Shown here: positions 54,727-63,914 of the stretch, piece after piece
Numbering within the stretch: the first letter of the stretch is position 1
Layout of the letters: every line of letters begins with the position of its first letter
Assembly: GCA_913056455.1 (NCBI GenBank)
Contig: CAJXMJ010000001.1
Span: forward strand, 992,001-1,056,000
Source of the DNA: an uncultured Fodinibius sp.
GTDB taxonomy: Bacteria > Bacteroidota > Rhodothermia > Balneolales > Balneolaceae
DNA length: 64,000 nucleotides
Direction: 5' to 3'
Program-made: the position numbers and the translations under genes
Notes under the pieces: model-generated
The model's input: only the letters and a program-made list of their open reading frames with translations
What the model was told of the DNA's origin: nothing
The model's database searches: none

Positions 54727-56199
54727 ATGGACATTAAAATTATCGGCGCCGGTCTGGGTGGGCTTGCGGTCTCTTGCCTCTTGGCCCACAAAGGTCATGA
54801 TGTAACAATCTTAGAAAAGAACAGCACCCCGGGCGGAAAAATAAACGAGATATCAGCTCAAGGCTTTCGTTTTGATACCGGTCCCTCCCTACTTACCATG
54901 CCGTTCATCCTCGAAAAACTGTTTGAGTATTGTGATGCAGAGATATCTGATTTCTTGGATATCCAACCGATAGATCCCATTTGTCGATATTTCTATCCCA
55001 ACGGTATACAGTTCGATTGTTACCAGGACACCTGCCTAAATACTGCTCAAATCCAAGAATTTGCTCCGGATGATGTTCAAGCGTATAAAAAATTCATCAC
55101 TTACACTGAGCAACTTTATGAACGAACCAAAGATGCTTTTCTCTATAATCCACTGTATGGTCTTTCGGATCTGGGAAACTTAAACTTTACCGATTTTTTA
55201 AAAATAAATGCCTTCCAGACCGTCTCCGATCGAATAGACAAACAATTTAAATCTACAGAGCTTCAACAATTTTTTAAGCGCTTTACAACCTATAACGGTT
55301 CATCGCCTTATCAAGCCCCAGCCACCCTCAATGTTATTCCATATGTCGAGTTGTCCTTAGGCGGGTACTATCTCAATGGAGGTATGTACTCCCTTATTAA
55401 AGCCCTCACAACTCTTGCAGAAAACAAAGGCGTACACATCCAATATGATGCTGAGATAACAAAAATTAATACTACTGATAATAAAATTGCAGGCGTAACT
55501 GATATTGATGGTAATTTCCACCCTGCCGATATTGTTGTTTCTAACTCTGATGCTTCTGATACCTATCTTCATTTGGCTAATAAAGAAGACATTTCTCTGC
55601 TAAAAAGAAAAAGGGTAGCTAACGTAGAACCATCCTGCTCCGGTTTTGTGCTCATGCTGGGTATTGACAAAGTCTACAATGCCCTGACCCATCACAACAT
55701 TTTCTTTTCAAAGGATTATAAACGGGAGTTTAAACAGATCTTTGAAGAGAAGATAATGCCCAAAGATCCCACAATATATATCGCCAACACTTCCCACACG
55801 AATCCACAAGATGCCCCTGAAGGCGGTTCTAATTTATTTGTATTAGTGAACGCTCCCTACCTGAACAACAATATAGATTGGGACAATGAAGAAAAACGCT
55901 ATAAAAAACTGATCATCCGAAAACTCCAAGAGCACGGGTTAACTGATCTGAGTGATCATATTGAATATTCAAATACTATTACTCCCAAAGACTTTTATCA
56001 AAAGTATCGAAGTAACAAAGGAAGCATCTACGGGACCTCATCAAACAGCAAGCTGGCTGCTTTTATGCGCCCTAAGAATAAAAGTCGTTCTATAAAGGGT
56101 TTGTATCTTGTGGGCGGAAGTACACACCCGGGCGGCGGAATACCCTTAGTGACACTGTCGGCATTTCATGCTGAAACCCTTATCAATAGATACGAGTGA
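54727..56199 (+). CDS. phytoene desaturase-family carotenoid oxidoreductase (CrtI/CrtD-like)
   Basis: 490 residues. The FAD-binding motif KIIGAGLGGLAVSCLLAHKGHDVTILEKN (about 4-32) is followed by PGGKINE and FDTGPSLLTMP; the C-terminus has GGSTHPGGGIPLVTLSA, the carotenoid desaturase signature. The DTGPSLLTMP and GGSTHPGGGIPL forms are nearer CrtD (3,4-desaturase) than CrtI. No other carotenoid gene is adjacent. It starts 39 bp after the S10 fragment on the other strand. Confidence 0.88.
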   Translation: MDIKIIGAGLGGLAVSCLLAHKGHDVTILEKNSTPGGKINEISAQGFRFDTGPSLLTMPFILEKLFEYCDAEISDFLDIQPIDPICRYFYPNGIQFDCYQDTCLNTAQIQEFAPDDVQAYKKFITYTEQLYERTKDAFLYNPLYGLSDLGNLNFTDFLKINAFQTVSDRIDKQFKSTELQQFFKRFTTYNGSSPYQAPATLNVIPYVELSLGGYYLNGGMYSLIKALTTLAENKGVHIQYDAEITKINTTDNKIAGVTDIDGNFHPADIVVSNSDASDTYLHLANKEDISLLKRKRVANVEPSCSGFVLMLGIDKVYNALTHHNIFFSKDYKREFKQIFEEKIMPKDPTIYIANTSHTNPQDAPEGGSNLFVLVNAPYLNNNIDWDNEEKRYKKLIIRKLQEHGLTDLSDHIEYSNTITPKDFYQKYRSNKGSIYGTSSNSKLAAFMRPKNKSRSIKGLYLVGGSTHPGGGIPLVTLSAFHAETLINRYE

Positions 56200-56345
56200 G
56201 AGAAGTCAGGACACAATAATTAACATTGACTTTATAAGTTATTTTTATTATAAGTCCATAAGAGCAGAGGGAAAAGTACCCCACAAAGCTCTAAAGAGAG
56301 ATCCCAAACCACTTCTTAAAAACTTAAAAAAGAGAGAGCCGTATT

Positions 56346-58514
56346 ATGAAAGAACAAAACATCAATTTACACATATCTGGAACTGAAGACTTTGATGGTG
56401 ATCTTGCTGTATTTACGTACGACAAGCAAGGAAATCTTCTTGACCAAAATCCGGTTAAGGAAGGAAAAGCGAAGTTAAATATATCACAAAAACAAGCCCT
56501 GAAAGGTAGGGTTTTTATTGCTCCTCAATTATCCGAAGAAGAGGAACCTTCTCTAAAAGTAATGGAGCGTATTAACGCTTACGAACCCGTGTTAAAACCC
56601 GGTCTGCAAGCCGATATTCAGGAAAAAATCCGTATCCCGCAAAACATCATAGATTACTGGGATATTTGCTTCTGCTGGATTAAAGGACGGGTTTTAAAAG
56701 ATCCGGAAGATCTCCCTGTTTGTGGAGCAAGAGTACATATTTGTGAGGTTGACCGACTTCCCCGATTTATCATAGAGTTGCCCGAATCTGATATTTTCCG
56801 GTTTCGTGATGATCTGCTTCGGGAATTGCTTGAACAACCACGACGTATTCCTGAAACTCCCCGACCACTGCCTGATCCTTCTCCATTCGAACCTGTTAGT
56901 CCAAGCGATATTAATCAATTTCGTATAAAGACAAAGTCAGAGGAAGTATCATCGAGCAACCGACTCAAGGAAAAGGATCTTCCCACCTCCATTGACGGAC
57001 AACTTATGAACAGGCTGACTTCTAACTCAGCCACTGTTGTTCGCAGCGCTTTACTTGATAATATCGATCTTATATATCCCTACTTTTGCCTTTGGCCCTG
57101 GTGGTGGCGTTTAAGTTGTGATGAAATACAAGTGCTGGAAACGGATTCCAACGGACGTTTTGAATCCAGTTTAATCTATTCTTGTAGCGGAGATAAACCT
57201 GATCTTTATTTCTGGGTTGAATACAATGTTAACGGCCATTGGGAGACCGTCTATAAACCGACAATGGCCTGTAATACGTATTGGAACTATAGTTGTGGTA
57301 CGGAAGTTAACATCCGTATTTCCGATGAACGAGTCGTAGCTTGCAACCCGGAAGGAGAACCCCCAACCTGTGGCGTGCAAATTATGTCTATAGGACGTAA
57401 CGTTAGTATATCAGAAATACAGGGGCCTAGTCATCCTACTTCAGAACAAGGATTAACCACTGGTGGTAATCCTTTCGGTGGAAAATTAGAACCACGTGTC
57501 TGGTTTAGTCGAAATTGCCTCAGAGAAGAAAAAGACATCCACTATTATCGCTGGTCGTTCCGACAAATAAGTCAGGGAGATGGCTCCAGCATTTCCTCCC
57601 CGGGACCATGGATCCCCTTCAGCAGAACCGTAGTACGCCATTATGCAAAACCCCTCTCAGGAGGAGGTGTAGTGCATGAACCGGTCGTAATGGGACCCAA
57701 AACCGTAGGCAGTGAATCAAATCTCTTCGAAATTCGGCCAGAGGATGTCCCTACTGGTGGAATTGAATGGACTGTTGTAGATGAACGTGAAGACCTTGCC
57801 AGTGGGCACTTCCTTACTTCACAACTGGGCACCGGAGATAATCGTAGCGAGAAAGCTGCAGATGCAGCCGGACGTTATGAGTTAAAACTTGAGCTATTTG
57901 ACAAGGATGGAAACCTGATAAATTGGACAGATGCAGATATAGATGCATATATCACAAATGAACCTGCCCCGTTTGGTACCGACCCGGTTACTCCCAAACT
58001 TGTCAACGACAATTACTACAAACACACAAATGCTGACGGTGACATGATCGGCTTCAGAATGGTCCTTCGCATTGATAATAATTCATGTGAAGCTGACATA
58101 AAACCAATATCAGGTACCGGTATCACTACTTCATCCTGTGGTTTTGTAGAATTTGATCCGGGAGCTACGGTTGATTTGGCCTTTGAAGCAAGTCATCCAA
58201 ATGACTTTGCTACTCTTCAATTCAATCTCACTCGTGGAGTCTCAGATAATGTGTCAGCTGCAAGTGCTTCAGGAAGAGTAGGAGCAGGTACAACACCTTA
58301 TTCATACTCTTCACCCAATGATTACAAGGAAACCTTCGCAGTAACAGACCTTTTAGGAACTTGTGATCGGGCAGCATTTGCTGAAAACCTACACGTGCGA
58401 ACATTAGCTCAAAACGGTTATCACAGACTTTCCGGATTGGATCGTCATGATGCGGCAGGATTTGCCCTTACCGAGCCTTGTCCAGAATGCGAATGTGAAG
58501 AGGAAGGAAACTAA
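56346..58514 (+). CDS. 722-residue protein of unknown function, cysteine-rich
   Basis: Without a signal peptide or membrane helix. Residues 1-100 form a beta-rich domain (ISGTEDFDGDLAVFTYD). A second block has WDICFCWIKGRVLKDPEDLPVCGARVHICEVDR, resembling a carboxypeptidase-regulatory or transthyretin-like fold interrupted by a helical insert; VLETDSNGRFESSL (about 266) is another strand pattern of that type. The middle is Trp- and Cys-rich (LWPWWWRLSC), the later part Ig-like, and the protein ends with CPECECEEEGN. No family recognised. It stands alone between the desaturase gene and a terminator. Confidence 0.75.
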   Translation: MKEQNINLHISGTEDFDGDLAVFTYDKQGNLLDQNPVKEGKAKLNISQKQALKGRVFIAPQLSEEEEPSLKVMERINAYEPVLKPGLQADIQEKIRIPQNIIDYWDICFCWIKGRVLKDPEDLPVCGARVHICEVDRLPRFIIELPESDIFRFRDDLLRELLEQPRRIPETPRPLPDPSPFEPVSPSDINQFRIKTKSEEVSSSNRLKEKDLPTSIDGQLMNRLTSNSATVVRSALLDNIDLIYPYFCLWPWWWRLSCDEIQVLETDSNGRFESSLIYSCSGDKPDLYFWVEYNVNGHWETVYKPTMACNTYWNYSCGTEVNIRISDERVVACNPEGEPPTCGVQIMSIGRNVSISEIQGPSHPTSEQGLTTGGNPFGGKLEPRVWFSRNCLREEKDIHYYRWSFRQISQGDGSSISSPGPWIPFSRTVVRHYAKPLSGGGVVHEPVVMGPKTVGSESNLFEIRPEDVPTGGIEWTVVDEREDLASGHFLTSQLGTGDNRSEKAADAAGRYELKLELFDKDGNLINWTDADIDAYITNEPAPFGTDPVTPKLVNDNYYKHTNADGDMIGFRMVLRIDNNSCEADIKPISGTGITTSSCGFVEFDPGATVDLAFEASHPNDFATLQFNLTRGVSDNVSAASASGRVGAGTTPYSYSSPNDYKETFAVTDLLGTCDRAAFAENLHVRTLAQNGYHRLSGLDRHDAAGFALTEPCPECECEEEGN

Positions 58515-58540
58515 TACTAAATCACTACTTTTAATAACAA

Positions 58541-58576
58541 AACGGGTAGTCCTATCACAGGGGCTATCCGTTTTTA
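58541..58576. terminator. bidirectional-type intrinsic terminator
   Basis: An 11- to 12-bp imperfect stem (58542-58552 with 58561-58571, two G-U pairs) followed by TTTTT on the plus strand, and by a T-rich stretch on the minus strand. It lies between the orphan gene and the converging phosphodiesterase stop at 58574. Confidence 0.8.
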
Positions 58577-59071
58577 TTTTTGACCTAAATTAATCACTTC
58601 TACATCTTGGATTTTTCCTTCATTAATTGAAAACCGGACACAGGTTCGATACACCTGGAACCCGTACCGTCCCGCTGCACCCGGATTGATGAAAAGCATC
58701 TTGTCTTTTTCCTGATCGCGACCAATTTTAAGAATGTGAGAATGTCCGCAGATAAATACATCCGGTGGGTTTTTCTCCATCTCCTCCCTTATCGGGATAC
58801 AATAGCGTCCCATAGTACCCCCGATGTGGGTCATCCAGAAGTCGATACCGTCACGCGAAAAACGTTGATGTAACGGATATTCCTGGCGTATATCTTGCCC
58901 ATCAATATTGCCATAGACCCCCGTTAATGGAGCAATATCACTTAGAGTATCAGCAATTTTTAACGTACCAAAATCACCTGCGTGCCAAATTTCATCTCTA
59001 TCCTCAAAATAATCCAACACCTGTGGATCGAGGTACGAATGGGTATCTGAAATTAATCCAACTTTGATCAT
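58574..59071 (-). CDS. metallophosphoesterase, YfcE/MJ0936 family
   Basis: 165 residues. Phosphodiesterase motifs are seen: GLISDTHS (Asp, His), HAGDFG, YGNID, and the C-terminal CGHSHILKIG, ending with INPGAAGRYG. It likely hydrolyses cyclic nucleotides or bis-phosphates with Mn2+; the substrate is unclear. The ATG at 59071 starts the domain; the frame opens 6 bp earlier at a TTG. Monocistronic. Confidence 0.9.
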   Translation of the reverse strand: MIKVGLISDTHSYLDPQVLDYFEDRDEIWHAGDFGTLKIADTLSDIAPLTGVYGNIDGQDIRQEYPLHQRFSRDGIDFWMTHIGGTMGRYCIPIREEMEKNPPDVFICGHSHILKIGRDQEKDKMLFINPGAAGRYGFQVYRTCVRFSINEGKIQDVEVINLGQK

Positions 59072-59178
59072 AGTCAATTCTTTATCATCTTCTGCTCCGT
59101 AATAACGCTTTTTCTTGCCTTTTTATGATAGCAGGAAAGCATTAAGAAAAACAATTTCTCGGTCATTAAAAATCGAAT

Positions 59179-60204
59179 ATGCCCTTTTTTAGCATCATCA
59201 TTGTCTCTTGGAATGCGCTACATCATCTGAAGACTTATTTCCCGAGCGTAGCCTCCACTGAGTACCCCTATTACGAAATCATTCTGGCTGATAACGCCTC
59301 AACGGATGGATCCAAACAATGGATAAAAGAGCATTATCCAGATGTGAAAATTGCTGAATTCGACAATAACTATGGATACTGCGGGGGCAATAACAGGGCT
59401 GTTCCTCATGCCGAGGGTGATATTCTTATTTTTCTAAATAATGATGTTCGGGTTGAACCGAACTGGCTAAATGGTCTTGCACACTGTTTCCAAAAAGATG
59501 ACGATATTGCCGCAGTACAACCTAAAATGCTTTGGGATGAAAATAACGATTATTTTGAGTATGCCGGAGCTGCGGGCGGATTTCTGGATCAGTTCGGGTA
59601 CCCGTTTTGTCGCGGACGCATCTTTGATACCCTGGAAAAGGATAAGGGACAATACGATTATGAATCCGATATCTTCTGGGCCAGCGGTGCGGCATTAGCT
59701 GTTCGTAAGGAATTATTTGAAGAGTACGGACCCTTTGATGAGGATTTTGAATTTCACATGGAAGAAATTGATCTCTGCTGGCGTCTCTGGAATATGGGTT
59801 ACCGAGTCCGGTATTGCCCAGAAAGTACTGTTTATCACCTTGGAGGTGGATCACTGCCCATGGACTCCCCGCGCAAGCTATACTACAATTATCGTAATAA
59901 CCTCAGAATGATCTGGAAAAATAGCAGTTCCAGCTCTATTTTTTGGCAATTTACGGGACGATATCTACTCGATATAGCAGCGGCATCTAAAACATTGATA
60001 GATAGAGACACCGAATCATTTAAAGCTATCTGCTGTGCTCATCGCGATTTCTGGAAAGAATTCCATAACACTTATGAAAAACGTCATGTGTTGCAACAAA
60101 GGCGTAACATTCAAGAAAATCCTCCCGTAATGAGCAATAGGACAATCGTTTGGGAATATTTTATAAAAGGGAAACAAAAATTCAGCGAAATATTTAACCG
60201 GTGA
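59179..60204 (+). CDS. glycosyltransferase family 2 (rhamnosyltransferase-like)
   Basis: 341 residues. A GT-A fold with FSIIIVSWNA at the N-terminus, NASTDGS, the DxD-type FLNNDVRVEPNWL, and HMEEIDLCWRLWNMGYRV, the acceptor-binding block of WbbL-like enzymes. No N-terminal membrane helix. Probably builds a surface polysaccharide. The stop overlaps the next gene's GTG by 4 bp, so the two are co-translated. Confidence 0.9.
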   Translation: MPFFSIIIVSWNALHHLKTYFPSVASTEYPYYEIILADNASTDGSKQWIKEHYPDVKIAEFDNNYGYCGGNNRAVPHAEGDILIFLNNDVRVEPNWLNGLAHCFQKDDDIAAVQPKMLWDENNDYFEYAGAAGGFLDQFGYPFCRGRIFDTLEKDKGQYDYESDIFWASGAALAVRKELFEEYGPFDEDFEFHMEEIDLCWRLWNMGYRVRYCPESTVYHLGGGSLPMDSPRKLYYNYRNNLRMIWKNSSSSSIFWQFTGRYLLDIAAASKTLIDRDTESFKAICCAHRDFWKEFHNTYEKRHVLQQRRNIQENPPVMSNRTIVWEYFIKGKQKFSEIFNR

Positions 60205-60791
60205 CTGATTCTGATCAAATTAAAAAACAAGCCATTTCTTTTTTAAAAAAATGGTGGGCTTCCCTACTGATGCTGCCATTCATCTTCTATTCCCTGCATC
60301 AAATTTACTGGGCTCTAAACTATAACATTTTCTTTGCCGTAAATTACAGCTATCCCTTCCCCCTCGATATTGTTTACCTGTTTGTTGATACCTTCCTGCT
60401 AATCGTCCACGAAGCCGGTCACACCTTTTTTGGGATGCTTGGTTTTCGTTTCCTCACTATTCTCGGCGGTTCTCTCCTCCAAATTCTGCTACCGCTGGCG
60501 ATTCTTGGATTTTGCTGGATCAATCGAAAATATATTGGACTGCAATTTTCTTATCTCTTAGTCGGATTCAGCTGGCTTGATGTTGCCACCTATGCCGCTG
60601 ACGGAAGCGCCCGACAATTACCTCTTATCGGGGGACTTGGAAAAGAGTCGCACGACTGGTACAATTTGCTGGTTCGCATGAATGCACTGGAATACGACCT
60701 TACCATTGGCATCTCTTTTGTTTTGATTGGTATTCTTTGTTACCTGATAGCTCTCTTTATCCCAGTGCTTTATCAAAACACAAGCAGGTAG
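60201..60791 (+). CDS. membrane protein with HExxH motif, putative intramembrane metalloprotease
   Basis: 196 residues, four or five membrane helices, starting with GTG inside the glycosyltransferase stop (GTGA). A zinc-type motif HEAGHTFFG lies in a helix at about residue 70-78. A downstream block WLDVATYAADGSARQLPLIGG, then SHDWYNLL, may supply the third ligand. This pattern is seen in an uncharacterised M50-like membrane family of Bacteroidota and others. The protease activity is inferred from the motif. Confidence 0.75.
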   Translation: MTDSDQIKKQAISFLKKWWASLLMLPFIFYSLHQIYWALNYNIFFAVNYSYPFPLDIVYLFVDTFLLIVHEAGHTFFGMLGFRFLTILGGSLLQILLPLAILGFCWINRKYIGLQFSYLLVGFSWLDVATYAADGSARQLPLIGGLGKESHDWYNLLVRMNALEYDLTIGISFVLIGILCYLIALFIPVLYQNTSR

Positions 60792-60908
60792 ATCTCGATT
60801 TATCATTGGATTGAGCCTATCAGTAAACCGAGCATTAATAAACGCTTCTATATTTTTTTCTGTTTAAAATGTTCAATGTAATTCAGCAAGTATATTTAAA
60901 TTTGAATT

Positions 60909-61835
60909 ATGAGTAACTGGCTACACTATTTGATCGTCTTCTTTGCAATTTTATTGTTGTTTTCTGCCAATAGCTGCAGTTCCACCGATAAACAAAGTGA
61001 AACAGCATACGCTAAACAAGTTAACGACTGGCATCAAGATCGTATTGATAACCTTTTAGGGCCCGAAGACTGGCTAAAGCTGGCCGGTTTATTTAAGCTG
61101 GAAGAAGGCCAACATAGTTTTGGCTCTGATTCAACGAATGATCTCGTATTTCCTCCCAAAGCCGCTCCTACTATTGGAACTGTTACCAAAGAAGATACAA
61201 CTGTTGCAGTGCAAATAAATAATGGCGTGGTCGTTACCCACAATCAGGATACGGTCTCAGAAGCTACTATGATCCCCGGTAATGCCAGATCGGGGACCGT
61301 ACTTAAACACAGGTCACTGGTTTGGTATCTTCTGGATCGCAGAGGCGATTACTATATTCGTCTCGTTGATGAGCAACACCCGAATCTGGCTGCTTTTGAC
61401 GGTATAGAGCGCTTTCCTATCAATCAGAAATGGAATATAAAAGCGGAGTTTAAACCATTTAATAAACCAAAGCCTATTACAGTACCCGATGTTTTAAACG
61501 AAGGCATGCAGGATACTCTTTACGGTATGCTCGAATTTTCTATTGAAGGTAAAGAGTATCGCCTGGCGCCATTAAACCATCCTGCAAAAGATGATAAATT
61601 CTTCATTATTTTCGGGGATCAAACCAATGGCGAATCAACGTACGGTGGCGGTCGTTATATTTACATTCCCACCCCCAATGAGGATAATATCACCAATATC
61701 GATTTCAACAAATCGTATAATCCGCCCTGCGTATTTACGGAATATGCGACTTGTCCACTGCCACCAGCTCAAAACAAACTGAATATAGCAATCCCCGCCG
61801 GTGAAAAAATGTTTAAAGACGAACAGACGTATTAA
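60909..61835 (+). CDS. DUF1684 lipoprotein
   Basis: 308 residues. A signal peptide ends with a lipobox (FSANSC). The DUF1684 pattern is clear: DWLKLAGLFKLEEGQHSFGSD, the central PFNKPKPITVP, then FFIIFGDQTNGESTYGGGRYIY and NPPCVFTEYATCPLPPAQNKL. The family has unknown function; many members are secreted. 1 bp upstream of the methyltransferase gene, likely co-transcribed. Confidence 0.9.
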   Translation: MSNWLHYLIVFFAILLLFSANSCSSTDKQSETAYAKQVNDWHQDRIDNLLGPEDWLKLAGLFKLEEGQHSFGSDSTNDLVFPPKAAPTIGTVTKEDTTVAVQINNGVVVTHNQDTVSEATMIPGNARSGTVLKHRSLVWYLLDRRGDYYIRLVDEQHPNLAAFDGIERFPINQKWNIKAEFKPFNKPKPITVPDVLNEGMQDTLYGMLEFSIEGKEYRLAPLNHPAKDDKFFIIFGDQTNGESTYGGGRYIYIPTPNEDNITNIDFNKSYNPPCVFTEYATCPLPPAQNKLNIAIPAGEKMFKDEQTY

Positions 61836-61836
61836 T

Positions 61837-62580
61837 ATGTGTCCATCCCAAAGGAGGTTTTCTAAACAAGCGGATCTGTATGCAAAATGCCGCCCTAACT
61901 ATCCCGAAGAGATGTATAGCTTCATCTTTGAGCATCTTGATCAACAAAATGTAGCATGGGACTGTGCCACCGGTTCAGGGCAAGTGGCCGGATATTTGGC
62001 CGATCATTTTAATCAGGTTTATGCCAACGATATCAGTGAAGAACAGCTCAAACATGCTCCGGATAAATCTAATATTACCTACTTAAATACTCCTGCAGAA
62101 CAACCAGAGGTCCCTGATAATGCTTTTGATCTTATAACAATTGCTCAGGCTATTCACTGGCTCGATTTCGACCAATTTTATGACGTTGTCCGCGAAAAAG
62201 CTCATAACAAATCGATATTGGCCATTATTGGATATGGGATGATTCGAATCAATGATAAACTAAATCCCATTATTGATGATTTATACGAAGAATCTTTTAG
62301 TCAATATTTCAACAATAACCGGAAATATTTGGATCAAGAGTATCAAACTATTCCGTTACCCTTCGAGGAAATTCCAACACCTGCCTTTAAAATTACCTAT
62401 AAATGGGACATTAATCACCTGGAGGGTTATTTCAATAGCTGGTCAGCCATCCAAAAAATAAAATCAGAACAAGGCTATAATCCGGCAGATAGTACAGTCG
62501 CAAAAATAAAATATGAAGTGAGCAATTCCGAGACTTTGAAGGTCAGATTCCCAATTTTCTTGCGCCTGGCAAAGATTTAA
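61837..62580 (+). CDS. class I SAM-dependent methyltransferase
   Basis: 247 residues. Motif I is WDCATGSGQVAGYLADHF, and the later AIHWLDFDQFYDVVR and YLNTPAEQPEVPD are typical of the UbiE/Methyltransf_11 group, annotated as trans-aconitate-like or sterol-like methyltransferases without certain substrate. The frame extends upstream into the DUF1684 gene; the ATG at 61837 lies 1 bp after that stop and is preferred. Its stop touches the stop of the small membrane gene converging from the right. Confidence 0.85.
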   Translation: MCPSQRRFSKQADLYAKCRPNYPEEMYSFIFEHLDQQNVAWDCATGSGQVAGYLADHFNQVYANDISEEQLKHAPDKSNITYLNTPAEQPEVPDNAFDLITIAQAIHWLDFDQFYDVVREKAHNKSILAIIGYGMIRINDKLNPIIDDLYEESFSQYFNNNRKYLDQEYQTIPLPFEEIPTPAFKITYKWDINHLEGYFNSWSAIQKIKSEQGYNPADSTVAKIKYEVSNSETLKVRFPIFLRLAKI

Positions 62581-62730
62581 TTACTTATCTAACTCAATTT
62601 TTTTATCTCGAGGCACATCTTGTTCTTCACCGCTGTACATCTCTTTAAACTCTATGACTGTATGGAAAACCCCGATTGCAAATAGTATAAATACGAAAAT
62701 ACCAATTATAAAAATATTTATATCATCCAT
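62581..62730 (-). CDS. tiny membrane protein, 49 residues
   Basis: A short ORF of 49 residues: one membrane helix at about residues 5-27 (NIFIIGIFVFILFAIGVF) and a charged tail ending KKIELDK. It has one of the best Shine-Dalgarno sites in the window (GGGAGG, about 8 nt upstream). Its start lies inside the end of the preceding small gene (ATGGATGA), so translation is coupled. Family unknown; size and topology recall small accessory subunits of transporters or oxidases, but that is speculation. Confidence 0.65.
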   Translation of the reverse strand: MDDINIFIIGIFVFILFAIGVFHTVIEFKEMYSGEEQDVPRDKKIELDK

Positions 62731-62902
62731 GGTTGTTGCCTCCCGAAATAACTTTTAGGTATATCCCTAACCCTATGATTGATGGAACCCATAGCCCTAC
62801 AAATAATCCTGTATCCTTATTTCCGGTAAACCATAGCGCTATTGATAAAATGAGCGAAATAATTGCGGCAGAAAGGATATAATAATCTGATTTCTTAAAC
62901 AT
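62723..62902 (-). CDS. tiny two-helix membrane protein, 59 residues
   Basis: 59 residues with two hydrophobic segments (about 7-26 and 31-50) separated by WFTGNKDTG. A GGTGAT site lies before the ATG. The last 8 bp overlap the next small gene. It follows nfo after a 99-bp gap on the same strand. Function unknown. Confidence 0.6.
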   Translation of the reverse strand: MFKKSDYYILSAAIISLILSIALWFTGNKDTGLFVGLWVPSIIGLGIYLKVISGGNNHG

Positions 62903-63001
62903 TTATCACCAGTATTTATTAAAGAGATTGTAAAGTCTGCTATTGTAAGGGGATTCGAATAGAAATAATTCCAAGAATTGAAAATTATCTCCAATGTGTT
63001 G

Positions 63002-63844
63002 TCAGTCAACCAGATCGTAGAGAAGTTCAATCTCTTCCGGCCAGCGTTCGGTATTAGGTGTTTCCAAAATCATTGGTATATCATTTAGCCGTTTATCCTT
63101 CATCAACAGCTCAAATCCCTTGATCCCAATTTTACCTTCCCCAATATTATCATGTCGGTCAACTCTGCTCCCACATTCCTTTTTGGAATCATTCAGATGC
63201 ATACCCTTGAGATATTCAAAACCGATTAGCGCCTCGAATTGGTTCCACATTTTATGGTATCCCTTTTCTGTTGATAGGTCATAACCTGCTGCAAAAGCAT
63301 GACAGGTATCGATACATACCCCCACCCTGCTTTTATCATCAACGCCATCAATAATGCGAGCCAAATATTCGAACTTATATCCAACACTGGTGCCCTGACC
63401 AGCCGTATTCTCAATAACTGCTGTCACCCCGTTGGTTTTCTCCAGCGCCCAATTCAGGGATTCCGCATTTCGGTCGAGGCATTCTTCAACGCTTATTTTA
63501 TTTAGATGGTTACCCGGATGAAAGTTCAAAAGCTTTATACCCAACTGCTCGCAGCGTTGTATTTCATCCAAAAAAGCATTTCGGGACTTCTGCAACTGTT
63601 GTTCCTCTGGATGTCCAAGATTAATTAGATAGCTGTCATGCGGCATCACCTGGCCCATTGAATACCCCAAGTCTTGACAACTATTTTTGAACCCCTTGAT
63701 ATTTTCTTTCGTGAGCGGCGGACCTTCCCATCTGCGCTGATTTTTCGTAAATAAAGCAAAGGCTTTAGCTCCTATCTCGTGAGCGCGCTCCGGGACATTT
63801 TCAACACCGCCCGCAGCACTGACATGGGCACCAATATATTTCAT
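63002..63844 (-). CDS. nfo: deoxyribonuclease IV (endonuclease IV)
   Basis: 280 residues, the family length. A zinc-dependent AP endonuclease of base excision repair. Seen: [17 protein letters not shown] at the N-terminus, the metal residues in [44 protein letters not shown] (as [25 protein letters not shown]), and ILETPN at the end. All ligands are present. The small membrane genes lie downstream. Confidence 0.95.
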   Translation of the reverse strand: MKYIGAHVSAAGGVENVPERAHEIGAKAFALFTKNQRRWEGPPLTKENIKGFKNSCQDLGYSMGQVMPHDSYLINLGHPEEQQLQKSRNAFLDEIQRCEQLGIKLLNFHPGNHLNKISVEECLDRNAESLNWALEKTNGVTAVIENTAGQGTSVGYKFEYLARIIDGVDDKSRVGVCIDTCHAFAAGYDLSTEKGYHKMWNQFEALIGFEYLKGMHLNDSKKECGSRVDRHDNIGEGKIGIKGFELLMKDKRLNDIPMILETPNTERWPEEIELLYDLVD

Positions 63845-63914
63845 CGTAGCTACTTATTGATTATAAGATTACGTAAAAGAGTGCTAAATAATCTAAAAAG
63901 GCAGGCAAATTCAA

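Noticed and set aside
62940-62985. A tRNA-like TTCGAATCCCC stretch on the minus strand
   Set aside because: Only the T-loop-like bases match; no D-arm, anticodon stem or acceptor pairing around it.
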